Position numbers and translations under genes: made by a program | The notes under the pieces: generated by a model | The model's input: only the letters and a program-made list of their open reading frames with translations | Told to the model about the DNA's origin: nothing | Database searches by the model: none | In this document: in pieces, positions 7,773 to 18,050 of the stretch | Position numbering within the stretch: the stretch's first letter is position 1 | How the letters are laid out: every line of letters starts with the position of its first letter | Assembly: GCF_014281125.1 (NCBI RefSeq) | Contig: NZ_JACOEA010000002.1 | Coordinates: forward strand, 124,001 to 188,000 | Source: Lawsonibacter celer | GTDB taxonomy: Bacteria; Bacillota; Clostridia; Oscillospirales; Oscillospiraceae | Reading direction: 5' to 3' | Length of the DNA: 64,000 nucleotides

Positions 7773-8336
7773 TTGAAACGTCATTCCAATACTCTGACCC
7801 TTGCGGTTCTGGGTATGATGACCGCGCTGGTCTTTGCCGTGAACTATCCCCGCATCATTATTCCGCTGCCCACCGGGCAGACCGCGTTTACGCTGGCCAA
7901 TATCATGTGCGTCCTCTCCGGTCTGCTGCTGGGCCCCATCGGCGGACTGGCCGCCGGCCTGGGCTCTGCACTTTATGACCTGACCATCCCCGCCTACGCG
8001 CCCGAGTGCTGGATTACCTTCCTCACCAAAGGCGCCATGGGGCTGGCCGCCGGCCTGGTCATGCTGCGCCCGGACCGACGGGAGTCCCCTGTCTATTCCC
8101 GCTGCCTGACCGGCGCGGTGGTCGGCTGTGTGGTGTATTACGCCCTCTACTTCTCCAAGTCCCTGTTCTACGACAACATGCTGGTGGGCGGTCTGACTAT
8201 GGGGGCCGCCGCCGCCCTGCTGCCGCTGAAGATCCCCGCCTCCCTCTTCAACGCCGCCGTGGCCATTGCCGCCGCCCCGCCCCTGTGCCTGGCGCTTCGG
8301 TATGCCCTTCGGCGCGCCCATGTGAAGCTGGCCTGA
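7773..8336 (+). CDS. ECF transporter S component (vitamin-type substrate)
   Basis: A 187-residue membrane protein with about six hydrophobic segments. It resembles substrate-binding S components of energy-coupling-factor importers: an N-terminal LTLAVLGMMTALVFAV, then TLANIMCVLSGLLLGP and an acidic/aromatic loop YDLTIPAYAPECW. No A or T component genes are nearby, so it should use the shared module encoded elsewhere. The substrate cannot be read from sequence alone. TTG 7773 is chosen because AGGAAG lies eight bases upstream; a GTG at 7764 overlaps it. Confidence 0.8.
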   Translation: MKRHSNTLTLAVLGMMTALVFAVNYPRIIIPLPTGQTAFTLANIMCVLSGLLLGPIGGLAAGLGSALYDLTIPAYAPECWITFLTKGAMGLAAGLVMLRPDRRESPVYSRCLTGAVVGCVVYYALYFSKSLFYDNMLVGGLTMGAAAALLPLKIPASLFNAAVAIAAAPPLCLALRYALRRAHVKLA

Positions 8337-8349
8337 TTCCATCCCGCAA

Positions 8350-8376
8350 AAACGCCGCCCCGGTGGGGCGGCGTTT
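8350..8376. terminator. Bidirectional terminator
   Basis: Perfect 12-base arms (8350-8361, 8365-8376) around a GGT loop, with TTT on the plus side and TTTTG on the minus side, between convergent genes. Confidence 0.85.
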
Positions 8377-8378
8377 CT

Positions 8379-9752
8379 TTATATACCGGACGGCTGGCCC
8401 TGTTCCAGCTGGGCCATCAGCCGGGGGAACATCTTGAAAAACAGACAGGTGGTCACCGTGGCGGCCACCACGTCGGCAATGGGCTCGGCGAGGAAGGCCG
8501 CCTCCGCAGACGCCAAGGCCGGTAGCAACAGCAGGCAGGCCAGGTACACCGACTTGCGGAACAGGGAGCAGAACAGGGCCTGCCGCACCCGCCCCAGGGC
8601 GGTGGTCTCATCCACCAGGGGATACTGAATAGCCAGGGGGATGATCATGGCGGTAAACCGCTTGATGTAGCGCACGGAACGGGCGATCAGCTCCGCATCC
8701 CCGGTAAAAAGGCGCACAAAATAGGGCGAGAGGGTGTGGGTCACCACGGTCATGATCACGCAGAAGGCCACGCACAGCAGCACAATGGAGCGGATGGCGG
8801 CCCTGATGCGGTCAGGCCGCGCCGCTCCGTAATTAAAGCTGACCACCGGCTGGGTGCCCAAGGTCATGCCCCCCATGGGCATGGTGATGATGAGCAGATA
8901 GCTCTGCACGATGGTGGCGCAGGTCACCAGGGTATCCCCCAGTCCGGGCCCGCCGTAGCGCTGGAGCACCGTGTTGAGCACGATGAGCAGCACGCTGTCG
9001 GTGGCGATGATGAGAAAGGGGGACAGGCCGAAGGCCAGAATGCGCTTCATCACCCGCCAGGAAAAACCACCCCACCGCAGGGGCACAGGCATACGCCTGC
9101 GCAGGAGCAGCCCCAGAACCAGGGCGCAGGAGGCCACCTGGGAGAGCACGGTGGCCAAAGCTGCCCCGGCCACCCCCAGATCAAAGGTAAAAATAAACAC
9201 CGGGTCCAGCACGATGTTCAGCACCGCGCCCACCACCACCGTGGCCATTCCCAGCCCGGAATACCCCTGGGCAATGAGAAAGCTGTTCATGCCCGCGGCC
9301 ATGAGGGCGAAGAAGGTGCCCGCGGTGTAGATGGTCAGATAAGTATCCGCATAGGCAAAGGTGGCTTGGCTGGCCCCAAACCACAGCAGCAGCTGCTCCT
9401 TGCACAGCAGGAAGCCGGCGGTCAGCCCGCCGGAGAGCACCAGCAGCATCAAAAAGCTGTTGGACAGCACCCGGCCCGCCTCATCCCGGTGCCCCTCCCC
9501 CATGCGCATGGCCAGGATGGGAGAGCCGCCCAGGCCCACCAGGGAGGCAAAGGAGGCCAGCAGGGTGACAATAGGGCCGCATACCCCCACCCCGGCCAGG
9601 GCCAGATCCCCAATCACGGGAATATTGCCAATATAGATGCGGTCCACGATGCTGTACAGTACGCTGACCAGCTGGGCCAGCATAGTGGGAATGGCCAGCC
9701 GCAAGACAAGCTGAAATACCGGATCGTGTCCCAGGTCATTCGTCCGTTTCAT
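8379..9752 (-). CDS. MATE family efflux transporter
   Basis: A 457-residue, 12-segment multidrug and toxic compound extrusion protein that exports cationic compounds using a Na+ or H+ gradient. Two homologous halves are visible: LRLAIPTMLAQLVSVLYSIVDRIYIG in the first and RILAFGLSPFLIIATDS in the second. The GTQPVVSFNYGA motif between segments is typical of the DinF/NorM-like bacterial branch. ATG 9752 follows GGAGGGG at good spacing; the longer reading frame has no ribosome site. Confidence 0.9.
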   Translation of the reverse strand: MKRTNDLGHDPVFQLVLRLAIPTMLAQLVSVLYSIVDRIYIGNIPVIGDLALAGVGVCGPIVTLLASFASLVGLGGSPILAMRMGEGHRDEAGRVLSNSFLMLLVLSGGLTAGFLLCKEQLLLWFGASQATFAYADTYLTIYTAGTFFALMAAGMNSFLIAQGYSGLGMATVVVGAVLNIVLDPVFIFTFDLGVAGAALATVLSQVASCALVLGLLLRRRMPVPLRWGGFSWRVMKRILAFGLSPFLIIATDSVLLIVLNTVLQRYGGPGLGDTLVTCATIVQSYLLIITMPMGGMTLGTQPVVSFNYGAARPDRIRAAIRSIVLLCVAFCVIMTVVTHTLSPYFVRLFTGDAELIARSVRYIKRFTAMIIPLAIQYPLVDETTALGRVRQALFCSLFRKSVYLACLLLLPALASAEAAFLAEPIADVVAATVTTCLFFKMFPRLMAQLEQGQPSGI

Positions 9753-9804
9753 AGGTCCCCTCCTCTGTACGCCCGGCGCTGTATGCACCGGAACAATCCA
9801 GAGC

Positions 9805-9833
9805 ATTATACTCTTGTCTTCCTTCCCCGTAAA
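9805..9833 (-). promoter_or_regulatory. Promoter of the MATE gene
   Basis: On the minus strand TTTACG (9828-9833), a 17-base spacer and TATAAT (9805-9810). It overlaps the Hsp20 promoter on the other strand. Confidence 0.65.
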
Positions 9834-9842
9834 GAAAAATAT
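9814..9842 (+). promoter_or_regulatory. Probable heat-shock promoter of Hsp20
   Basis: TTGTCT (9814-9819), about 17 bases, then the AT-rich AAATATAT around 9837-9844 that runs directly into the CIRCE left arm. Transcription would start inside CIRCE, the usual position for HrcA repression. Confidence 0.55.
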
Positions 9843-9843
9843 A

Positions 9844-9870
9844 TTAGCACTCACCTATATAGAGTGCTAA
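9844..9870. promoter_or_regulatory. CIRCE element (HrcA operator)
   Basis: TTAGCACTC (9844-9852), nine bases, GAGTGCTAA (9862-9870): an exact match to the CIRCE consensus. HrcA binds it and represses chaperone genes until heat shock. The controlled gene here is Hsp20, about 200 bases downstream; groESL and dnaK are not in the window. Confidence 0.95.
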
Positions 9871-10071
9871 CGTTTACAATTCAGTCATAAAATTATGCAG
9901 ATTTGTTCACAATTTAATTCTATAATTTCACTCAGAAAAAGAGAAAAAGGGCCATTAGACCGGCCTGCAGAAAGGGGTTCCTTCCCATGGAACATTGCAA
10001 AATTTAGCAGTCAATATAGCAGACTGCCAGTCCCATCAAAACAATCTATGACAGAATGAGGAGAGATTTTT

Positions 10072-10500
10072 ATGTTTGGTATGCTTCCTTTTGAAAACAA
10101 TAACGACAACCTGTTTGACACCTTCGATCATTTTACCCGCAGCTTCTTCGGCAGTAACAACGCCAACCTGCCCGCCTTCCGCACCGACATTAAGGACGCA
10201 GGCGACAAGTTCGTGCTGGAGGCCGAACTGCCCGGCTTCCAGAAGGAGGACATCTCCCTGGATGTGAAGGACGGCATCCTCACCATCAAGGCCGAGCACA
10301 AGGAGAACAAGGACGAGAAGGACGACAAGGGCAACTACGTCCGCCGGGAGCGCCGTTACGGCTCCTTTACCCGCTCCTTTGACGTCTCCGGTATTGACGA
10401 GGGCGCCATCACCGCCGCTTACAACAACGGCATTCTGGAGCTGAACCTGCCCAAGGCTGTCCCCGCGGTGCCCGAGGCCCGCAGGATCGCCATTGAGTGA
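10072..10500 (+). CDS. Hsp20 / alpha-crystallin small heat-shock protein
   Basis: A 142-residue ATP-independent holdase that binds unfolding proteins. The alpha-crystallin domain spans about residues 35-130: FVLEAELPGFQKEDISLDV, a charged loop KENKDEKDDKG, RRERRYGSFTRSF, and the end-of-domain motif AAYNNGILELNLPK. The tail AVPEARRIAIE carries an I-x-I oligomerisation motif. GAGGAG precedes ATG 10072. CIRCE upstream implies HrcA control, and its proximity to clpB makes a functional disaggregation cluster. Confidence 0.95.
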   Translation: MFGMLPFENNNDNLFDTFDHFTRSFFGSNNANLPAFRTDIKDAGDKFVLEAELPGFQKEDISLDVKDGILTIKAEHKENKDEKDDKGNYVRRERRYGSFTRSFDVSGIDEGAITAAYNNGILELNLPKAVPAVPEARRIAIE

Positions 10501-10511
10501 TCGGAACCCGC

Positions 10512-10543
10512 GGGAGCCGGTCAGCTGCGGCTGACCGGCTCCC
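10512..10543 (+). terminator. Terminator of Hsp20 gene
   Basis: Perfect 13-base arms (10512-10524, 10531-10543), with only a weak T tail. It overlaps the 3' end of the small gene on the opposite strand. Confidence 0.65.
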
Positions 10544-10727
10544 GTTCCGTTCCCTCCCAGCGCTCGCAGCCGAAGTCCGGCTCCGGGTGCCGCCGCCAGG
10601 GGTGGATGCAATGGCCGTACCAGAGGGGGTAATAGTCCCCCTTTCCTGTGCGGACGTAGTGCTGGCGGTAATGAACGCAGGTCCCGCAGACCCGCTTTTC
10701 CACCATGTACTTCCGGGGCAATGACAT
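10521..10727 (-). CDS. Small four-cysteine protein of unknown function
   Basis: A 68-residue protein with cysteines in CGTCVHY, YGHCIHP and DFGCERWE, a spacing that suggests a single metal (zinc or iron) site. It has no signal peptide or membrane segment. GAGGTG lies upstream of ATG 10727. It is transcribed divergently from the XRE-clpB operon and shares its palindromic control region, so it may be heat-responsive. Function not recognised. Confidence 0.75.
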   Translation of the reverse strand: MSLPRKYMVEKRVCGTCVHYRQHYVRTGKGDYYPLWYGHCIHPWRRHPEPDFGCERWEGTEREPVSRS

Positions 10728-10744
10728 AAAATCACCTCACAGAG

Positions 10745-10795
10745 AGCATACATCTGATAAGGTTTAAAGTAAATACATCCAATCAGATTTATGCT
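10745..10795. promoter_or_regulatory. Inverted repeat in the XRE-clpB control region
   Basis: AGCATACATCTGAT (10745-10758) and ATCAGATTTATGCT (10782-10795) are 14-base inverted copies with one mismatch and a 23-base centre. They lie between divergent genes. On the minus strand TTTACT, 17 bases and TATGCT form a promoter whose -10 box is inside the left arm; TATGCT in the right arm can serve as the plus-strand -10. The adjacent XRE protein is the obvious candidate binder (inferred). Confidence 0.6.
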
Positions 10796-10817
10796 ATGGT
10801 TCTCCCGAGGTGATGAT

Positions 10818-11021
10818 ATGTATTGCTATCCCAGACTGCGAGACCTGCGGGAAGACCGTGATTTGACCCAGGAAACCATTGGAAAGCTGCTTGGCACCAC
10901 GCAGCAGCAATACTATAAATACGAAAAAGGGATTCAGGAAATCCCCGCCCACCATCTGATCACGCTGGCCGATTTTTATCAGGTCTCCGTGGACTATCTG
11001 TTGGGACGGGAAAAGGCCTGA
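10818..11021 (+). CDS. XRE-family regulator upstream of clpB
   Basis: A 67-residue single-domain Cro/C1 protein: LRDLREDRDLTQETIGKLLG, TTQQQYYKYEKGIQEIP and a VSVDYLLGR end helix. GAGGTGATGAT precedes ATG 10818. It lies 28 bases before clpB without a separate promoter, so the two are co-transcribed. It probably binds the inverted repeat upstream, making it an autoregulator of chaperone expression in place of CtsR. Confidence 0.88.
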   Translation: MYCYPRLRDLREDRDLTQETIGKLLGTTQQQYYKYEKGIQEIPAHHLITLADFYQVSVDYLLGREKA

Positions 11022-11049
11022 TTCTCCTTGTAAAGGAGCGTGACGCAAT

Positions 11050-13683
<2,634 letters not shown>

Positions 13684-13699
13684 CGCAATGCCGCAGAGA

Positions 13700-13729
13700 G
13701 GCCCGCGTACCGGTTTCGGTACGCGGGCC
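13700..13729. terminator. Terminator after clpB
   Basis: Perfect 12-base arms (13700-13711, 13718-13729), followed by TCCTCTTTT on the plus strand. It lies between convergent genes. Confidence 0.85.
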
Positions 13730-13747
13730 TCCTCTTTTCTGTTCTGT

Positions 13748-14962
13748 TCAGGCCCGGACCGACTCCGTCAGGGCATCCGCCAGGGCGTCCAGCTCCGCGC
13801 CCTTGCTCTCGCTGAGCGAGGAGGCCAGACTCAGGCGCTCGTTGAGTACTGTCATGTTCTTGAGCTCCTCGTCAATAAACTTCTGCATCAGGTCCCCGGA
13901 CTTGCAGGCCCAGGAGCCGTTCTCAATCAGGGCAAAGGTACGGTTCTGCAGATTGAGGGCTTTCATATCCATGAGGAAATTGTGCATCACCGGGTAGATG
14001 CCCAGGTTATAGGTAACGCTGGCCAGGACAATGTGGCTGTACTTAAACGCTTCGGAAATCAGATAGGACACATGGGTGTTGGACACATCGTATACCGCCA
14101 CGTTGGTCACGCCCTTCTCGCACAGCTTGGCGGCCAGGGCCTGGGCGGCGGCCTCGGTGTTGCCGTACATGGAGGCGTAGGCAATCAGCACGCCCTTCTC
14201 CTCCGGCTCGTAGCGGCTCCACTTGTCGTACTTGTCGATAAAGTACATCAGGTCCTTGCGCCATACCGGGCCGTGGAGGGGGCAGATGAACTTGATCTGG
14301 TCCAGAATGCCCCCGGCCTTTTTCAGCAGCAGCTGGATGTGGGGGCCGTACTTGCCCACGATGTTGGTCAGGTAGCGGCGGGCCTCGTCGATCCAGTCCC
14401 GGTCAAAATCCACCTCGTCGGCAAAGAGCTTGCCGTCCAGGGCGATGAAGGAGCCGAAGGCGTCGGCGGAAAAGAGGACGCCGTTGGTGGTGTCAAAGGT
14501 CACCATGGCCTCAGGCCAGTGGACCATGGGCGCGCCTACAAAGGTGACATTGTGGGCGCCGAAGGAATAGGTATCCCCCTCCTTCACCTCAACGAGCTCG
14601 TGGCCGTCCACATGGAAGCCAAACTGGCGCATCAGCATAAAGGACTTTTCCGTGGAGATGACTTTCACCTTGGGCCAGCGCAGCAGAATCTCCTCAATGG
14701 AGGCCCCGTGGTCTGGTTCCATATGGTTGATGACCAGGTAGTCGAGGGGCTTGCCGGCCAGCAGGTACTCCATGTTCTCCAGCAGCTGGCGGCAGGCGGA
14801 CCAGTCCACAGTGTCAAACAGGACGGACTTCTCGTCCAGCAGCAGGTAGGCGTTGTAGCTGACCCCTCTGGGAATGGGGTGGATGTTTTCAAACAGGGTC
14901 AGGCGGTGATCGTTGGCCCCCACCCAGTACAGGTTATCGGTAACAGTTCGCACGCAATGCAT
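13748..14962 (-). CDS. fprA: FprA-type flavodiiron protein (rubredoxin:oxygen/peroxide reductase)
   Basis: A 404-residue A-type flavoprotein that reduces O2 (or peroxide/NO) using a di-iron site fed by FMN. The metallo-beta-lactamase domain (1-245) carries the iron ligands HMEPDH near residue 80, a further His in PMVHWPE, D in SADAFGS and H in CPLHGPV. The flavodoxin domain starts near 255 with YASMYGNTEA. There is no C-terminal rubredoxin domain, so an outside rubredoxin must deliver electrons; the upstream gene encodes one as a fused domain. AAGGAGG precedes ATG 14962. The intergenic gap is 21 bases, so the pair is an operon. Confidence 0.95.
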   Translation of the reverse strand: MHCVRTVTDNLYWVGANDHRLTLFENIHPIPRGVSYNAYLLLDEKSVLFDTVDWSACRQLLENMEYLLAGKPLDYLVINHMEPDHGASIEEILLRWPKVKVISTEKSFMLMRQFGFHVDGHELVEVKEGDTYSFGAHNVTFVGAPMVHWPEAMVTFDTTNGVLFSADAFGSFIALDGKLFADEVDFDRDWIDEARRYLTNIVGKYGPHIQLLLKKAGGILDQIKFICPLHGPVWRKDLMYFIDKYDKWSRYEPEEKGVLIAYASMYGNTEAAAQALAAKLCEKGVTNVAVYDVSNTHVSYLISEAFKYSHIVLASVTYNLGIYPVMHNFLMDMKALNLQNRTFALIENGSWACKSGDLMQKFIDEELKNMTVLNERLSLASSLSESKGAELDALADALTESVRA

Positions 14963-14983
14963 CGTTCTTCCTCCTTCCAGCTC

Positions 14984-16894
14984 TTACGCCTCAATGAACT
15001 GATCTTTGCCCTCGGCGCACTCGGGGCAGACCCAGTCCTCGGGCAGCTTTTCAAACAGGGTACCGGGGGCGATCTCGGCGTCCTCGTCGCCCAGCTCCGG
15101 GATGTACTCATAACCGCAGCCGCCGCACACATAGCGCTTGCCCAGGGGCTCCGCCTTGGGAGGCGTTGGCCGCTTCATCTTCACCATGGGGGGCGCGGGC
15201 TGTTTTTCCCCAGTCCCCAGCGCCTGGGCCAGCAGGGGCAGGATCTCGTTTACATCGCCCACAATGCCGTAGTCACAGTTCTTGAAAATAGGGGCGCCGG
15301 CGTTCTTGTTGATGGCCACGATGGTGGAGGCGTCCTTGATGCCCTTCAGGTGCTGCACCGCGCCGGAGATCCCGCAGGCGATGTACAGGTTTCCGGTAAA
15401 CTTCTGGCCGGACATTCCCACATAGCGGTCCAGGGGAACGTATTTGAGGGTCTCCGCCACCGGGCGGGAGGAGCCAACCGCCGCGCCCGCCGCCTGGGCC
15501 AGCTCCTGGATGAGCTTCATGTTCTTCTTGTCTCCGATGCCCTTGCCTGCGGAGACCACCCGCTCAGCCTGCGAGATCGGCGTGTCCAGGGGGATGCCCA
15601 CGGAGAAGTCGTGGCCGTCCTTCCTCAGGTGTTCCGCCAGGGCGGCCACCTGCTCGGTGGGAGAGCCGTCCCGGAGGATCAGCTTCTTGCGCACGCCGGT
15701 GATGGGGGCCGGCTTCTTGGGCCGGCTGGAGGAGCCGCCCTCGCTCTTGGGCGGCTTGCCCAGAAGGTTGGCCGAGATAACCACCCGCTGGATCTCATTG
15801 GTGCCCTCATAGATGGTGGTAATCTTGGCGTCCCGGTAAGCCCGCTCCACCTCCATGCCCTTCATAAAGCCCGCGCCGCCGTAGATCTGCATGGCGTCAT
15901 TGGTGACCTCCAGGGCAATATCGGAGGCGTACATCTTGGCCATGGCGGCCTCCATGGCATAGGGCTCGTGATGCTCCTTCAGCTCAGCGGCGGAGTAGAC
16001 CAGCATCCGGGCGCAGCGCAGCTTGGTGGCCATATCCGCCAGTTTGAAGGAGATGGACTGCTGGAAGCCCACGGGCTTGCCGAACTGGATGCGCTCCTTG
16101 GCGTACTCCAGGGCGTTTTCGTAGGCCCCCTGAGCGATGCCCAGGGCCTGGGAGGCGATGCCGATGCGTCCGCCGTCCAGGGTGGCCATGGCGATTTTGA
16201 AGCCGTCGCCCTCCTTGCCCAGCAGGTTCTCCCTGGGCACCTTCACGTCGTTGAAGATCAGCTCCGCGGTGGAGGAGGAGCGGATGCCCATCTTGTCGTA
16301 GTGGTCGCCGAAGTCAAAACCCTTCCAGCCCTTCTCCACGATGAAGGCGGAGATGCCCCGGGTGCCGATGTCCGGCGTGGTGACCGCGAAGACCACATAG
16401 GTGTCCGCCTTGGGGGCGTTTGTGATGAAAATCTTGCCGCCGTTGAGCACATAGTGGTCGCCCTTGAGCACGGCAGTGGTCTCGGTGCCGCCGGCGTCGG
16501 AGCCTGCGTTAGGTTCGGTCAGGCCGAAGGCGCCGATCTTCTCTCCCCTGGCCAGGGGAACCAGGTATTTCTGCTTCTGCTCTTCGGTGCCGTAGGCAAA
16601 GATGGGCCAGGAGCCCAGGGACACGTGGGCGGAGAGAATGACGCCGGTGCCGCCGTCCACCCGGGAGAGCTCCTCCACCGCAATGGCGTAGCTGAGCACG
16701 TCCAGCCCGGCGCCGCCGTACTCCCTGGGGTACGGAATGCCCATCAGCCCCAGCTGGGCCATTTTCTGCACGGCCTCATCCGGGAACTGGTTCTGCTGAT
16801 CCAGCAGGAACGCGATGGGCTTGACCTCCGCCTCGGCAAAGGCCCTCACCTTGCTGCGGAATTCCTCATGTGCTTGCGTCGTTTTGAAGTGCAT
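14984..16894 (-). CDS. Acyl-CoA dehydrogenase - EtfA FAD domain - rubredoxin fusion
   Basis: A 636-residue three-part redox protein. Residues 1-385 are an acyl-CoA dehydrogenase with FAD/substrate motifs [14 protein letters not shown] and FITNA and the catalytic glutamate in [10 protein letters not shown] (about residue 362). After a Ser/Pro/Lys linker, about 405-560 match domain II of ETF alpha: [50 protein letters not shown]. Residues 585-636 are a rubredoxin with CGGCG and CPEC. The Rossmann-like ETF alpha domain I and ETF beta are absent. Electrons could run from acyl-CoA through two flavins to the rubredoxin iron and on to the flavodiiron protein next door. AAGGAGG precedes ATG 16894. 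Confidence 0.93.
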   Translation of the reverse strand: MHFKTTQAHEEFRSKVRAFAEAEVKPIAFLLDQQNQFPDEAVQKMAQLGLMGIPYPREYGGAGLDVLSYAIAVEELSRVDGGTGVILSAHVSLGSWPIFAYGTEEQKQKYLVPLARGEKIGAFGLTEPNAGSDAGGTETTAVLKGDHYVLNGGKIFITNAPKADTYVVFAVTTPDIGTRGISAFIVEKGWKGFDFGDHYDKMGIRSSSTAELIFNDVKVPRENLLGKEGDGFKIAMATLDGGRIGIASQALGIAQGAYENALEYAKERIQFGKPVGFQQSISFKLADMATKLRCARMLVYSAAELKEHHEPYAMEAAMAKMYASDIALEVTNDAMQIYGGAGFMKGMEVERAYRDAKITTIYEGTNEIQRVVISANLLGKPPKSEGGSSSRPKKPAPITGVRKKLILRDGSPTEQVAALAEHLRKDGHDFSVGIPLDTPISQAERVVSAGKGIGDKKNMKLIQELAQAAGAAVGSSRPVAETLKYVPLDRYVGMSGQKFTGNLYIACGISGAVQHLKGIKDASTIVAINKNAGAPIFKNCDYGIVGDVNEILPLLAQALGTGEKQPAPPMVKMKRPTPPKAEPLGKRYVCGGCGYEYIPELGDEDAEIAPGTLFEKLPEDWVCPECAEGKDQFIEA

Positions 16895-16923
16895 ACCGTT
16901 ACCTCCTTATGGTTTATTCTATA

Positions 16924-16942
16924 CTTGATAATTTTTGTCCAC
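16924..16942. promoter_or_regulatory. Putative Rrf2 operator, site 1
   Basis: A 19-base pseudo-palindrome containing GATAATTTTTGTC (16927-16939), flanked by CTT and CAC. It lies just upstream of the fusion dehydrogenase start. The same 13 bases occur at the rrf2 promoter (site 2) with the flanks exchanged. On the minus strand TGGACA within it could be a -35 box. Confidence 0.6.
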
Positions 16943-16957
16943 TTCTGGGTAAAAAGA

Positions 16958-17371
16958 TTACTGCTCTTCTTCTCCAGAGAGCAGACTCCGGAGCGTATGG
17001 GCGCGCAGCTCGTAATTCAGCGCGTTCTGCACCTGTGAGAGCCGACAGTGGATGGTGCAGCCTCCATGAGCTTCCCGCCAGGGGCAGCGGTAGCCCGGCT
17101 CCATACAGGCGCTGAGGGATCGGCTTTCCTCCATGGCGGCCATAAGGTCATATAGGGTAACCTGATCCAAATCCGCCTTCAGGCGGCAGCCGCCGTCCAC
17201 CCCGCGGGTAATGGCCACCAGATCGGCCCGGCTGAGCTTTTTCATGATCTTATAGGCAAACTGCTTCGGCACCAGCTCCTGCTCCGCAATCTCCCCCGCC
17301 GTAAGCTGTGTCCCCCGGGAGAGTGCCCGCAGGATGCGCAGTGCATAGTCTGTCTCCCGTGTAATGATCAC
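16958..17371 (-). CDS. Rrf2-family transcriptional regulator with Cys cluster
   Basis: A 137-residue winged-helix regulator of the IscR/NsrR/CymR superfamily. It starts IITRETDYALRILRAL, has the recognition helix region VPKQFAYKIMKKLSRADLV and the wing RGVDGGCRL. Four cysteines occur in ACMEPGYRCPW and GGCTIHCRL, where family members bind an Fe-S cluster, so it may sense oxygen, NO or iron. GTG 17371 is the start: similarity begins there and GGAGG lies upstream. It is the first gene of the operon with the fusion dehydrogenase and flavodiiron protein. Confidence 0.9.
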   Translation of the reverse strand: MIITRETDYALRILRALSRGTQLTAGEIAEQELVPKQFAYKIMKKLSRADLVAITRGVDGGCRLKADLDQVTLYDLMAAMEESRSLSACMEPGYRCPWREAHGGCTIHCRLSQVQNALNYELRAHTLRSLLSGEEEQ

Positions 17372-17419
17372 CGCCGCTCCGTCCTCCCTGCTTTTTCCAA
17401 CCCTTTCTGGTTCCATCAT

Positions 17420-17448
17420 AGCAATGTGGATAATTTTTGTCAAGATTA
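17420..17448 (-). promoter_or_regulatory. Promoter of the rrf2-dehydrogenase-fprA operon
   Basis: On the minus strand a consensus TTGACA (about 17440-17445), a 17-base spacer and TATGAT (about 17417-17422). The putative Rrf2 site lies over the -35 box and spacer, so binding would repress. Confidence 0.75.
17426..17444. promoter_or_regulatory. Putative Rrf2 operator, site 2
   Basis: GATAATTTTTGTC (17429-17441) flanked by GTG and AAG. It matches site 1 at 16924-16942 in the 13-base core and has the same flank trinucleotides at swapped ends, as expected for two orientations of one dyad site. Confidence 0.65.
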
Positions 17449-17527
17449 ACTTTACAGAATTCATGCACTTTTCCCATTTTCACAAAAACCTGCCGGAAAT
17501 CTTGTGAAAAAAGCCATGGACGCAAAA

Positions 17528-17554
17528 GCAGCCCCACGCAATCCGTGGGGCTGC
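17528..17554 (-). terminator. Terminator after fabZ
   Basis: Arms 17528-17538 and 17544-17554 (11 bases, perfect) followed on the minus strand by TTTTG. Confidence 0.75.
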
Positions 17555-17586
17555 TCCGCCTGTGGAAAAGGGTCGGCGCGCTCGGG

Positions 17587-18030
17587 TCAGCGCATGGCCA
17601 GAACCACCTGGCCGGAGGCGGCCAGCTCGCCGTTCACCCGTCCCTCTACGGCACAGGTAACGATGGCCTTGTCCTCCCGCTCATGGATCAATTCCCCGTG
17701 GAGCTCCAGGGTATCCCCCGGCCGAACCACCCGCCGGAAGGAGGCCTTGTCAATCCCAAGGAACAGGGGCTGCCTGCCCTTATAGCGGTCCAGCAGTATT
17801 ACCATAATACCCGCCGCCTGGGCCATGGACTCCACCGAATAGACCCCCGGCAGAATGGGATTGCCCGGGAAGTGGCCCTTCAGAATCTCCATATCCGGCC
17901 GCACGTAAAAAAATGCGTCTATGCTCTTGCCCATTTCCAGCCCACGCACGCCGTCCACCAGCAGCATGGGCTCCCGGTGGGGCAGGATCTCCATCACCCG
18001 TTCTCTGCCCCAGTTCACTTGCTGTATCAT
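17587..18030 (-). CDS. fabZ: 3-hydroxyacyl-ACP dehydratase
   Basis: A hot-dog-fold dehydratase that removes water from 3-hydroxyacyl-ACP in fatty-acid elongation. It has 147 residues, the usual length. The catalytic His lies in GHFPGNPILPGV and the catalytic Glu in VESMAQAAG; ILPHREPMLLVD is the N-terminal family signature. GGAGAAAG precedes ATG 18030. It lies 20 bases after an XRE regulator and not in a fab operon, so it may be a specialised or second copy. Confidence 0.93.
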   Translation of the reverse strand: MIQQVNWGRERVMEILPHREPMLLVDGVRGLEMGKSIDAFFYVRPDMEILKGHFPGNPILPGVYSVESMAQAAGIMVILLDRYKGRQPLFLGIDKASFRRVVRPGDTLELHGELIHEREDKAIVTCAVEGRVNGELAASGQVVLAMR

Positions 18031-18050
18031 ACCATCTTTCTCCTCTCTTT

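Larger units (their letters stand above)
9753..10071. other. Divergent promoter region of MATE and Hsp20 genes
   Basis: About 320 bases. It holds overlapping divergent promoters (9805-9842), a CIRCE operator, and about 200 bases of AT-rich leader before the Hsp20 start. A small GTTCC/GGAAC hairpin lies near 9977-9993. A lone TATAAT at 9921 has no matching -35. I see no further gene. Confidence 0.65.
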
